Below are positions 55,202-64,000 of a stretch of 64,000 nucleotides of DNA, in pieces. The DNA comes from Chloranthus sessilifolius (Eukaryota; Streptophyta; Magnoliopsida; Chloranthales; Chloranthaceae). Position 1 is the stretch's first letter; each line of letters begins with the position of its first letter. Under the pieces are notes generated by a model. The model was not told where the DNA came from. It saw only the letters and a list, made by a program, of their open reading frames with translations, and did no database searches. The stretch is from assembly GCA_021018995.1 (NCBI GenBank), contig CM037590.1, positions 44,394,287-44,458,286 of the forward strand. Reading direction: 5' to 3'. The translations under genes were made by a program, and so were the position numbers.

Positions 55202-55585
55202 TAGGATGTCAATGGGCTGGATCAGGCCGGGTTTTGTCATACTTTGAACGGATCAGTTCTTAATTGGGCTAAAAATTTACGCCCAACTCAATAATTGTGC
55301 CGCGTTAGGGTTAGGCCCGATTATTAATCTGGCCTAATTCGTTAATCTGAACTTGGCTCAAATTGCATTGGGCCAGGCCACGGGCCAGTCTACCGATTAC
55401 CCTTAAGGTAGTCATATTTGATAGGGTTCGGTTTGAGTGGGGCTTGAATGAACTAATTCTTAATAGGGACTAAAATCTAGGCTCGGTCTAGCCCATTAAA
55501 CAATTAGGTCGGTTGTGCCTAGGCCCGATTATTAATCAATTGGGCTGTCCTGGCCATGGGCCAATCGGGCTCGTTCACACCCCTA
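55202..55585. mobile_element. hAT-type MITE, GGCCCGGGC family
   Basis: The flanks GCTTAAAT (55194-55201) and GCTAAAAT (55586-55593) match at 7 of 8. The ends are TAGGATGTCAATGGGC and, inverted, TAGGGGTGTGAACGAGC. The interior is made of GGGCTGG/GGCCCGATT words. Confidence 0.75.
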
Positions 55586-55725
55586 GCTAAAATGGGCGTC
55601 TATGAGGATTCTATCCATTAGATAGACTGATGTTCATATCTGATGAAGACATTGAAATCCTTGGAATTCATGTATGAGTATGTCTTTGGGGATAAATGAA
55701 ACTCAGAGGATTGGTATTAAATATA

Positions 55726-56719
55726 GAAAAATTTACAAGATCGACCCAGTCAGATTCACCTTTTCCGCCAGAGACTCTATAATTTCACCTTTCCAATAAC
55801 CGACCAGCTTGAAGCTGAGTTAGTTCCAGCTAGCACAAAAAAGTCTGAAATACCCCCTTCTTACACCTTTTATTGTTCTACATGGTTAAAATTTTTAAAT
55901 TTTGCTCTTTTTGATATTTATGTGATATAAAGTTTCATCTATGGCGTTTGATTTGAAAGCCACAATGTAAAGATCGATGATGCGAAAGATCGACACGAAA
56001 CATAATCTATCATATGATTATTTAAAGTCAAATATCAAATTTAATGACAAGTTTAAAGAAAGAATTGTCGCCGATAAAATAATCAATTATCACCGATCTA
56101 ATAGCAACTCGTCATCGCTCTGATAAACAATCGTCAACGATCTGCTAACAAATCACCTTCGCTATGGTATAAAATCACCACCCATCTAATAAAAAATCGT
56201 CATCGCTTGGATAATTAATCATCACTGTTGCAATCATGTATCGCTGATTTTTAAATATCAATATATTTTAAAAGTGCTCCAACTCTAGCATGAAATTAAC
56301 TTGCAGTGCATTTGTGGTTTGTGCTTCAACTAGCAAAAGTTGCTATCAAGTTTCAAACTCAAGTCTCTTAAGGTGGTAAAAGAGTATCCTAACCAGCTCA
56401 TCTCGAATATACATAACTAAGATATAGTGATAATCGCAAATATGAATATGAGATCGAAGACGATTCATTATTTTATCGCGATGATTCATTCTTTAAATTT
56501 ATCATTATATTTGATAGTTGACTTTAAAATATCAGCTGTCATAGATGATGCTTTATATTGCATAAATATCAACAAGAGTAAATTTTAAATTATATAGAAT
56601 GATAAAATATGTAAGAAAGGGTATATCAGACTTTTTATTGCTTAATTGGAACTGACTCGGCTTCAAACTGGTCCCTTATAGGAAAGGTGATATTATAGGA
56701 TCTATCGTGGAAATTTTCC
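55726..56719. mobile_element. Non-autonomous MULE related to the 23-47 kb element
   Basis: The left end GAAAAATTTACAAGATCG and the inverted right end GGAAAATTTCCACGATAG both resemble the big MULE's GGGAAATTTACCTGATCG. They share the following CTATAATNTCACCTTTCC and GACCAG(C/T)TTGAAGC with each other. At 994 bp it has no transposase. A tract at about 56075-56230 repeats cores such as CGTCATCG and CGTCAACG with 14-bp gaps, the same 22-bp period. The flanks match only partly (5 of 9), so it is old or the ends are off by a base. Confidence 0.75.
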
Positions 56720-57956
56720 TTAAAATGTAAGGCAGGTCGCATCATACTACTAAAACTCTACTTGATGTGGCCTTTTTATTGTTCTTGATGTCATAATCAA
56801 ATCTCTTTTCTAAATGTGTTTTGTTTATTATAAAAAAGATGTCATATCTATTTCTTTGTATAAATGGACTTTGATTATTATAAGAAAGCTATCATTTTTC
56901 ACTTATTATAAGAGTGAAAATAATTTTATACTTTGACTTTGTACATAAAAGTATTAAATATAATCTCATTGTCTCACCTAATGACAGCCCTTAAACAAAT
57001 TGTGCATTACCCTCCACGTTGGCCACGTTTCCCCCATGTTTGATCAGATCATCAGTGACGCCTATCTCACTTAAAAGTCACTCCTGTTCTCGAATTCTAA
57101 ATATATGATTTAGGGACAGTGTTATATAGAGGACATATTTTATGTTGTACAAATAATTATGTGGCGCGATGTAATTAACTGAAAGTGCCGTAAGGCTCAC
57201 GTCATGTCAGCAGCCTACATATTGTTCTCAACAAATTTATCATTCATTTATAATTTTCATATAATTTCATTTAGTGCACTTTAATTTTAATCCTAAGATG
57301 ATAAATAATTATATAAAATAAATAATAATAATTAATCATTTATTTAAAAATATATAGGTCAGATGGTTCAAATCCTTCTATAAGTGTGACTTTTAAGCCC
57401 ACGGCCCGAGTAATGTGGAGAGGTGGTGATTATTCCTTTAAAATCGAAAGTGCATAAGTTAATAAGAAATATAGCTATTTAAAGTTTTGACCAATTGTTA
57501 TAATGTCTCAAAATAAATCACAAACTAGTAATAAACGAAGGCTAAAGATAATCGGTCTGGTCCTACACTGATTTGCAGCAATGTGACATCTAATCACATG
57601 ATCGGATTCTATGAATAAGAATGAATCGATGACCACAATTATTTTATGAAAAAAAATGAAAATAGTAATAATATATAAAATGATTTTGTCAAAAGAGTCA
57701 ATCGCCTGTTAAGTAAACAATAAAATTACATTTGATGTTACTGTTCATTTCTAATCATTATTTGATGCCATTAATTATAGAGTTTTATACTCTTTATCAA
57801 AAAACCATTTCATAAAAATGATCATCGAGGCGGCCTTATCTATAACACCTCATCATTAAATTGTGTACCACATCCCTGCAAATTAATCCGGGGCCAAGTT
57901 AATTACCTAGTATCTATAACACCTCATCATCATACCACCCATTAGTAAATTATAAA
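56720..57956. other. Stretch without recognisable gene or element
   Basis: AT-rich intergenic DNA. I see only a small direct repeat (CTATAACACCTCATCAT at about 57840 and 57904). Confidence 0.5.
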
Positions 57957-58800
57957 AATATCAAAATTTCGGCTAATAATTTAAATTATTAGGAGAAATA
58001 TATTTGTTTCAGTCAATACCAAAATAAAATTTAAGACCGAAATTTTGGGCTTAATAGTATATAGAAGGCAAAATTTTGCCCCAAAAATCAGTCAAAATAC
58101 TAAATTTTGATCAAATTTTGAGTTTTGGCCAGTCCCGAAATCGAAAACAAAATTTACATTTTGATCGTTGACCATAAGGCCCACTTGAATTTATGCAAAA
58201 TCTAAAAAATCCATTGTCCAACAGCAACGTGGGTCCCACCTTCTGGTAAAAGAAGGGCAAAGAACTCCCAATTATTATTTATTTATTTTAATAACTTGAG
58301 TATTTGGGCCTCTTAGAGCACCCACCTAATTTTAAGGGCACATGCGCACCCCAAATTCAGCATATGTCGGGTCAACACAGGATATAACTCCCAAAAAAAT
58401 TTGGGTCCCTAAAAATCATTTCTTTCAGTGACTTGCGAAAATTGGTTTTCTGCCCATTCATGAGCGCTAGTAGGCATGCAAGCTTTGAACCGAATACTGA
58501 AACCGAACAAAAAACCGAGGGCCACGAAACAGACTGAATCGCACTGAAAATCGACACAAACCGAACCGAAAACCGAGAGGGTAGGTTGAGTAAACTGATA
58601 AAATCGAAAAAATAAAAATAAAAATACATTAAAAAAATAAAAAAAAGTAGGTATTTTACCTACACCGAATGGAATCGGTTTCAAAAAAATAAAAATGAAC
58701 CAAATTGAACCGAATGGGTTTCGGTTTGGGGTGTACCGAAATGAACACCAAATGATTCGGGTTCGGTTTGGTTCGATACACCAAACTTGCATCTCTAGCC
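57957..58800. other. Cluster of three element fragments
   Basis: About 57957-58170 is an ACCGAAATTT-family copy (ATATCAAAATTTCGGC ... CATTTTGATCGTTG). About 58274-58395 is a 5'-truncated SINE on the minus strand, with a T-rich start and GAGCACCCACC. About 58475-58795 is a CCGAACC-family copy with ends GGCATGCAAGCTTTGAACC and, inverted, AGAGATGCAAGTTTGG. Confidence 0.55.
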
Positions 58801-59400
58801 ACTGGTAATCATGCTCACAGACAGCACCTGTATTTACAGCCAAAGATATTGCAACAAAGAGATCCCACCGTTAAAAATATTAACTGCTTTGAATCAATTA
58901 TTGGAGAACATTTTTGGTCCCAATTTACGGCACAATATATCTAGGTCGTGGCCTCGAGGGGAACCAGTCATACGGCTCAAATGTTTATTTCACATGGAGC
59001 GCATTCCAAAAATGACCCAAAAACCATTCTCGTGTTAGTCATTATTATGATGACTTTTGTGGATTTGTGTCATGTGAAATCTATATTTAGCCGTCTGATA
59101 GGTGAGCTATGATCTTCAAATGTATTATGTAGATCTATTAAGTGAACGATTAGGATGCAAAATAGTCTCCAACAGGGATTCAGCGATTTTAACAATTAAA
59201 ACTTATGATTTCAGATGTAGAATCTTTAAGGTAAATGTCAATACCTAAGACAAAAATAAACTTGCTCAGCTGGGAATGAGTTGTATACGGTATTCACTAT
59301 AGTGCGAACCGCATGATTGATTTTCTACACATGCTTCTCATGACCACCATTTAAACTAATAAAATGGTGTTTAAATGATCTTATATCATTAATGATCTTG
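58801..59400. other. Foldback-family fragment, no gene
   Basis: About 58870-59185 carries the foldback words (TTTGAATCAATTATTGGAG, CATGTGAAATC, GTCTGATAGG). A second short piece near 59350 has TAAAATGGTGTTTAAATG, like the foldback at 53009. Confidence 0.45.
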
Positions 59401-60066
59401 TAAAAGTTGTTAAGATAGTACGCCGTTGAAAGTATATTACTGATCATCTTTGTACGCGAGACCAAGGTATCAAACTTGGTATCAGTCCATGGAGGACTGA
59501 TACATATCTGTCGATACCGAGTTGCATCGGTGCCATTAAAATTTTTTTTCTTAACGAAAATAGAGGACTGCTTAGACAGTCGATCCCGATTGTTTAAACA
59601 ATTGCCATTGATTGTTTAAAAAAATATATTTTATTTTATATATTTTTTTATTTTACATAGTCGATGTCGCCTCTTTAAGCAATAGGTACCGACTGTTTTA
59701 AGAGTTGCCATTGACTATTTTTTTAAAAAAAAAATAAACAAAATTAAGAGGCAATTTTGCCTTTTTTTCATATTTATCTTTGGCACCATCAATTTTATAT
59801 TGGGGCCTTCAAATCAGACGGCATAGATCTTGTTTAACGTTTAGTAAATATAAACAAGTAAAAATATTTAAAATTTTAAATTATATAGAACCAAAAAAAT
59901 GTGGAAGAAGGGATATTTCTGACGTTTTATTCTAGCTGAAAATGATTCAACTAAAAGTTGATCGATTTGGATAAAAGTAAAAATATAAGTAAATTTCCCT
60001 TATTGTAAAGGCTGTTAAGCTAGTACATTATTGAAAGTGTAATATGGATCATCTTTGCATGCGCCA
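59401..60066. mobile_element. Composite repeat bracketed by a 60-bp direct duplication
   Basis: TGTAAAAGTTGTTAAGATAG (about 59398-59460, continuing TTGAAAGTATATTACTGATC) returns diverged at about 60004-60066 (TGTAAAGGCTGTTAAGCTAG). Between the copies are a CGATACG-type start (CAAGGTATCAAACTTGG), a 22-bp periodic stretch (about 59571-59715: CGATCCCG, TGCCATTG, CGATGTCG, TGCCATTG, with 14-bp ATTGTTTAAACAAT-type gaps), and a MULE-like right end whose inverse begins GGGAAATTTACTTATATT at 59999. Confidence 0.5.
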
Positions 60067-62462
60067 CAATAATTGTTCTCATCGTAGCTGTCTATGTGAT
60101 GATATCGGGTGTCCCATATAATTCTGTACATTCTATTATCAACTTATTATTCTTATTTTTTACAGGCAAATATTGAAATTCATTGATTGGACTGTATAAG
60201 ATTGATTATTTTTTTTTAGTGTGAATCTTCAATTTTTTTTTAAATTTATTTATTTTATTTATTTATTAATTTAGTTGAGATATGTTCAATCATGGACAGC
60301 CACTTCGATCCTCTAGATTGAACACGGATATTCGTCACATGTCATAACTCATAACAATAAAGCATACAGAAATGGTGTATGATAAAAAAACCCTTTGTAA
60401 TGATTAAGATCATTGAAAATCCTAATTTTTATCATTTTTATAACAAAACGACTGAAAAATAAAATTTTATAACAATTGTTTAAACGAATTAAAAGTAAAT
60501 AAATAAAACTTCCATGAGTGTTTTCTTGACAAACCCATACTAAGTAAAAGAAAAGAAAACTACCCATAAATTTTGCCAAGCAAGGCCTAAAAGGGAGGGA
60601 TATAGCTTTGAATTTCATGTTTTATTTTTCATTATTTTGATTTTCTCATTAAAAATTTGTGTCCCCAAAAGAGCAATAATATTATCTTTACAATTATAAT
60701 GAGAGAAGGCATGCTATTAAAATTAGTTCCATTTTTTTGTAGTAACCGAAACACACTTAAATTTTAAGAATCTAAAATGCATACTTTAATCTTAAGCATA
60801 GTTAATTTAATTTTTTTTTTTTGTGGATAATTATGTTATCTCAAAATACACTTCCATCTTTTTTACTATTATAATAATCATAAAAAAAGTAGAATATCAC
60901 GCTTTCTCATATGAGCTGGTATAGGTTAACCTACTTCCGAATATTTGTCATGTGGAGTCAATATATGCCCTTTTGATAGTATAATCATGAGCCAAAGATC
61001 TATAATGTTAAAAATTAAGAGGAAAATGCATGTTCGGCATGTGATTCAATGCAATCAATGCCCTTTAAAATGAATAGTTAAACTGAATTTTCAGATTCAT
61101 ATAATGATTCTTGATTCTATGGTATAAAAAATGGGTCGATACTGATGTGTATCGATTTCTCGACAAATCGATACGTATCAGTATCTCAACTCGGTATCGG
61201 TATAAGTATTGGCCAACAGCGAAACCGTATTGGCTGAGTGTCCAACCTAGATAGGAGCAGGTATGCCATCAAATGAACTTATACCAATTTTGACACCTTA
61301 GTTTTTACTACCGCAAATCAAATAATGGTCTGTTTTTCGTCTCAATCTTTAATACTACAAATCCTTTGATCACATAGAATACCTCACAGCAAGTGGCACA
61401 TTTCAAATCACGAGCTAGTTACATGGTCTTTCGAATCACGCAACCTTTATTGAAAAAGAAAATAAGGTAGCTCGATTTGCTCCAATCAATGCTCTCACCC
61501 ACCTAGCCTCACCAGTAGATGATTTAATAGGTGTTAGCAAATAAAATATCTCACAAAAAAAATGTAAAGAATTAAAAAGTGACCCCAAAAATAGAAAGCC
61601 ATAATTCTATAAAAGGCCTTTAACTTGAGTGACATAAAAATCACTATGATAAGAAGCTAGTTTAAGGTATCGGAGACACTTTTTCTTCGGCAGGTGGACT
61701 CAAATCAAATGCATTTTTATGTCCAACCGGCTTCATTTTAAAATGAGCTGGTGTACGGTTCCCAACCCGTTCCCAATCTAGATAGGAGCAGGTGACAAAA
61801 ACAGAATTTTCATTATTAGTGCGTTACTAGAAGCGAGGAACCCGATATAAAGATTGGACTTAGTCAACGATTGCAAAAATATTAAAATAAATCTTCATCT
61901 TTTGATTCAAAACGGCATTTAGAAAGAGGAGTTGCCATTAACCTTTGATTGTAAAAGTATTTGACCACATTCAATTAGAGATGTTTTATGGATGCAATCT
62001 TTAAGAGTTATATAATTTTTTGGGTTTTTTTTGCATATATCCCGTGAGATATGCCGATATTGTATCAAATCCCATCAGTTATGAGTATTTATTCTATAGC
62101 CCTTACTATTGTGTTGCTGTTTTATATACCCCTGCTGCTGTTAACTAGTCGTGAGTTTATAAATTAAAAGGACTATTTTGCCCTTAATAAAATGGGATTT
62201 TTGTATATACCCCTGATTTATGCTAATATTACAAATAACCCCCTCAGTTATAACTATTTGTTCTAAACCCCCTAATTAGTATTTTGGTGTTCATAAAACA
62301 TCCTCCTTAATGGATGCAACTTTAAATGATTAATCAGCTATTAAAGAATAGCCTAAATACCATATTTATTATTTTTAAAATTAAATTACTAAATTGCCAA
62401 CCTCTACACGTGGTTAGAGTTGATGGCCCTCAATTTACAAAAAAGAGTAGTTTTAAATCCAC
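60067..62462. other. Intergenic DNA with one hAT-type MITE
   Basis: About 61117-61301 is a CGATACG-family copy, with ends CTATGGTATAAAAAATGG and, inverted, CTAAGGTGTCAAAATTGG, without a clean target duplication. GATAGGAGCAGGT occurs twice (61251 and 61780), probably part of a dispersed repeat. I see no gene. Confidence 0.5.
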
Positions 62463-63063
62463 CCACCAAATCTTTTAGTTAACCCACACTGAAAAGCATT
62501 GACTGCATTGAATCGGACGATGGAGATCGTTTATCGTCCCAACCTTTCACACGATGGTTCTTGAGATTACGGAGGCACGATTAGACTATTGACTGCATTG
62601 AATTGGACGATGGAGATCATTTATCGTCCAAACCTTTCACACGAGGTATCTTGAGATTATGGTGGCACCATCAGACAGTTGACTACATTGAATTGGACAA
62701 TGGAGGTCGTTTATCGTCCCAACCTTTCAGACGATGGATCTTGAGATCATGGTGGCACCATCAGATGATTGACTGCATTGAATCAGACGATGGAGATCAT
62801 TTATCGTCCCAACCTTTCACATGATGGATCTTGAGATCAAGGTGGCACCATCAGACGATTGGTTTTTTATTTCATGTGGTACACACCCAAAAAAATGACC
62901 TTAAAATTATTTTTAATCGTATACGTGATGTTAAGGTCACTTTTCTGAAATGTGTGCCACGAAATAAAACACTAATCATCTAATGGTATGCTTAAACAAT
63001 TTCCATTGTCTAATTCAATGCAATCAATGTGTTTTAGCGTGGGTAAACTCAAAGATTCGGTGG
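62463..63063. mobile_element. Foldback MITE with amplified left arm
   Basis: The outer ends are CCACCAAATCTTTTAGTT and, inverted, CCACCGAATCTTTGAGTT. The right arm is single (about 62930-63063). The left arm carries four tandem copies of a 90-bp unit (62499-62858), followed by the central part GTGGTACACACCC ... GTGTGCCACG. So one arm has expanded while the other has not. Confidence 0.8.
62499..62858. repeat. Tandem array, four 90-bp units
   Basis: Units start at 62499, 62589, 62679 and 62769, each with TTGACTGCATTGAAT or a close variant, and are very similar. Because 90 is a multiple of three, an open frame persists with a 30-residue period; this is not evidence of a gene. Confidence 0.95.
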
Positions 63064-63796
63064 ATGGAAGCAAACACGGATAGACAATCCAATTCCTAAA
63101 ATAAAATAAAAAGATAAATTTTTTGTACATAATGATAATATGAAGCACTACACAAATATTATATAATGGTTACCATTATACCAACGATGATATGGTAGTG
63201 AATCCGATCAATTGTATAACCAATGATTCATCAAATGGTAGCAATCAATCGAATTTAGAAATTTTATAATCCATAATTGGGCCTCAAAGCTCGGGTTCTG
63301 TGGGGTAGGCTAAAAAGTTGGATGGACACGATATTTATATACAATCTAGGAAATAAGAGGGTTTTGAACCGGATAAAGGCAGATGAAGTAGGGGCTCGAG
63401 TCCGGTCGACTGTCAAAATTTTGGCTTGCCCCAACCCATTGGCAACCTAATTTTCACTAATTTTTAGGGTCTTGATAGTTGAAGGAGTAAGTTTTTTACA
63501 CAATAGGCTCTTCATAAGCTTAATATTCTCTTGATGTCGATGATGGCCCAACAATGAAAATACCCAATTGGTCTTTCATTTGATGGGTCTTGAATCATAT
63601 ATGAAATTAGAGGGACGGGTATTTTGAGTGGAACATATAGATTGAAGGTTTTCTTTTAAAGAATAATTACATCGTTTGCCACAAATCCTCCATTGGTTGA
63701 GTATTCGTCCAAATGTTGGTATACTTTAATGGGGAATCACCAATTTGATGAGTCTTGAATATGATGGGTGAATGAAGGGCCTTTTAGAAGAGTTCC
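63064..63796. other. Stretch with a weak GGCCCGGGC-like fragment, no gene
   Basis: Around 63275-63450, words such as TTGGGCCTC, GGGGTAGGC and TGGCTTGCCCC suggest a diverged fragment of the hAT-type family. Nothing else is recognisable. Confidence 0.4.
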
Positions 63797-64000
63797 TTTA
63801 AATCTACCCACTGAATCTTTAAGTTCACCCACGCTGAAACACGTTGATTGAATTGAATCAAACGATGGAGATCATTTATCCTCCTAATCTTTCACACGAT
63901 GGATCTTGAGATCATGATTGTACCATCAGACGGTCAGTATTTTAATTCACGTGGCACACATCTCAGAAAAGTGACCCTAACATCACGTGCATGCTTAAAA
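63797..64000. mobile_element. Foldback MITE, cut by the window end
   Basis: It begins CCACTGAATCTTTAAGTT and continues CACGCTGAAACACGTTGATT and AAACGATGGAGATCATTTAT, the same left arm as the element at 62463 but with a single unit. Confidence 0.7.

Noticed and set aside
58372-58843. Overlapping Phe-rich frames on the minus strand
   Set aside because: They are translations of CCGAACC/GGTTCGG words in a MITE copy.
62603-62824. Open frame with a 30-residue repeat as a repeat protein
   Set aside because: It comes from the 90-bp tandem array, whose unit length is a multiple of three, inside a foldback MITE.
1-64000. tRNA, rRNA and microRNA genes
   Set aside because: No cloverleaf with matching anticodon arm, rRNA segment or convincing microRNA hairpin was seen. 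The tRNA-like words belong to SINEs, and the hairpins belong to foldback MITEs.

Overview
This is 64 kb of nuclear DNA from a flowering plant with a repeat-rich genome. The evidence is spliced genes with long introns, a WAT1-related (EamA/MtN21) transporter family, an Athila-type Ty3/gypsy element, a Kaonashi-type MULE with an Ulp1-like peptidase gene, CACTA and hAT-type MITEs, and a tRNA-like SINE family. I cannot name the species.

The only host genes I can support lie on the minus strand and belong to the WAT1-related family. Gene A runs from exon 1 at 51477 down to a stop codon at 11218. Six exons were found (51276-51477, 49529-49642, 20733-20976, 13776-13937, 12034-12185, 11218-11386). 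The short family exon 2 was not found, and exon 1 has a one-base frameshift, so the gene may be decayed. A second copy of its last two exons lies just downstream (10518-10661 and 9263-9440). Exon 1 of another family member (405-661) lies near the left edge, so this is a tandem cluster.

The 28.5-kb intron of gene A between 49529 and 20976 holds a Mutator-like element at 23023-46802, with a perfect 9-bp target duplication (TACATTTTT). It carries two decayed genes pointing toward each other: a MuDR-type transposase (+) and an Ulp1-like cysteine peptidase with a DUF1985-like region (-). An Athila-like LTR retrotransposon (25313-39760, target duplication CATCG) sits inside the transposase gene. 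The same host gene also holds a 4.6-kb solo LTR (15006-19608, target duplication GGTAG).

The most unusual signal is seven tracts in the MULE built on a strict 22-bp period: a 14-bp imperfect palindrome (type AGTCGATATCGACT) plus an 8-bp AT-rich linker. One tract fills the 5'-UTR intron of the transposase gene. Three fill the three long introns (323-358 bp) of the peptidase gene, while its three short introns (68-83 bp) have none. The other three lie between or upstream of the genes. The same spacing appears in a related non-autonomous MULE at 55726-56719, in a composite repeat near 59.6 kb, in one hAT-type MITE, and approximately in palindrome arrays of the Athila element.

The rest is introns and intergenic DNA filled with small elements. 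Many are hAT-type MITEs with 8-bp target duplications whose interiors are degenerate repeats of one short word. There is also a foldback MITE family, one copy of which has its left arm amplified four times in 90-bp steps. The right third of the window (51.5-64 kb) has no host gene that I can support.
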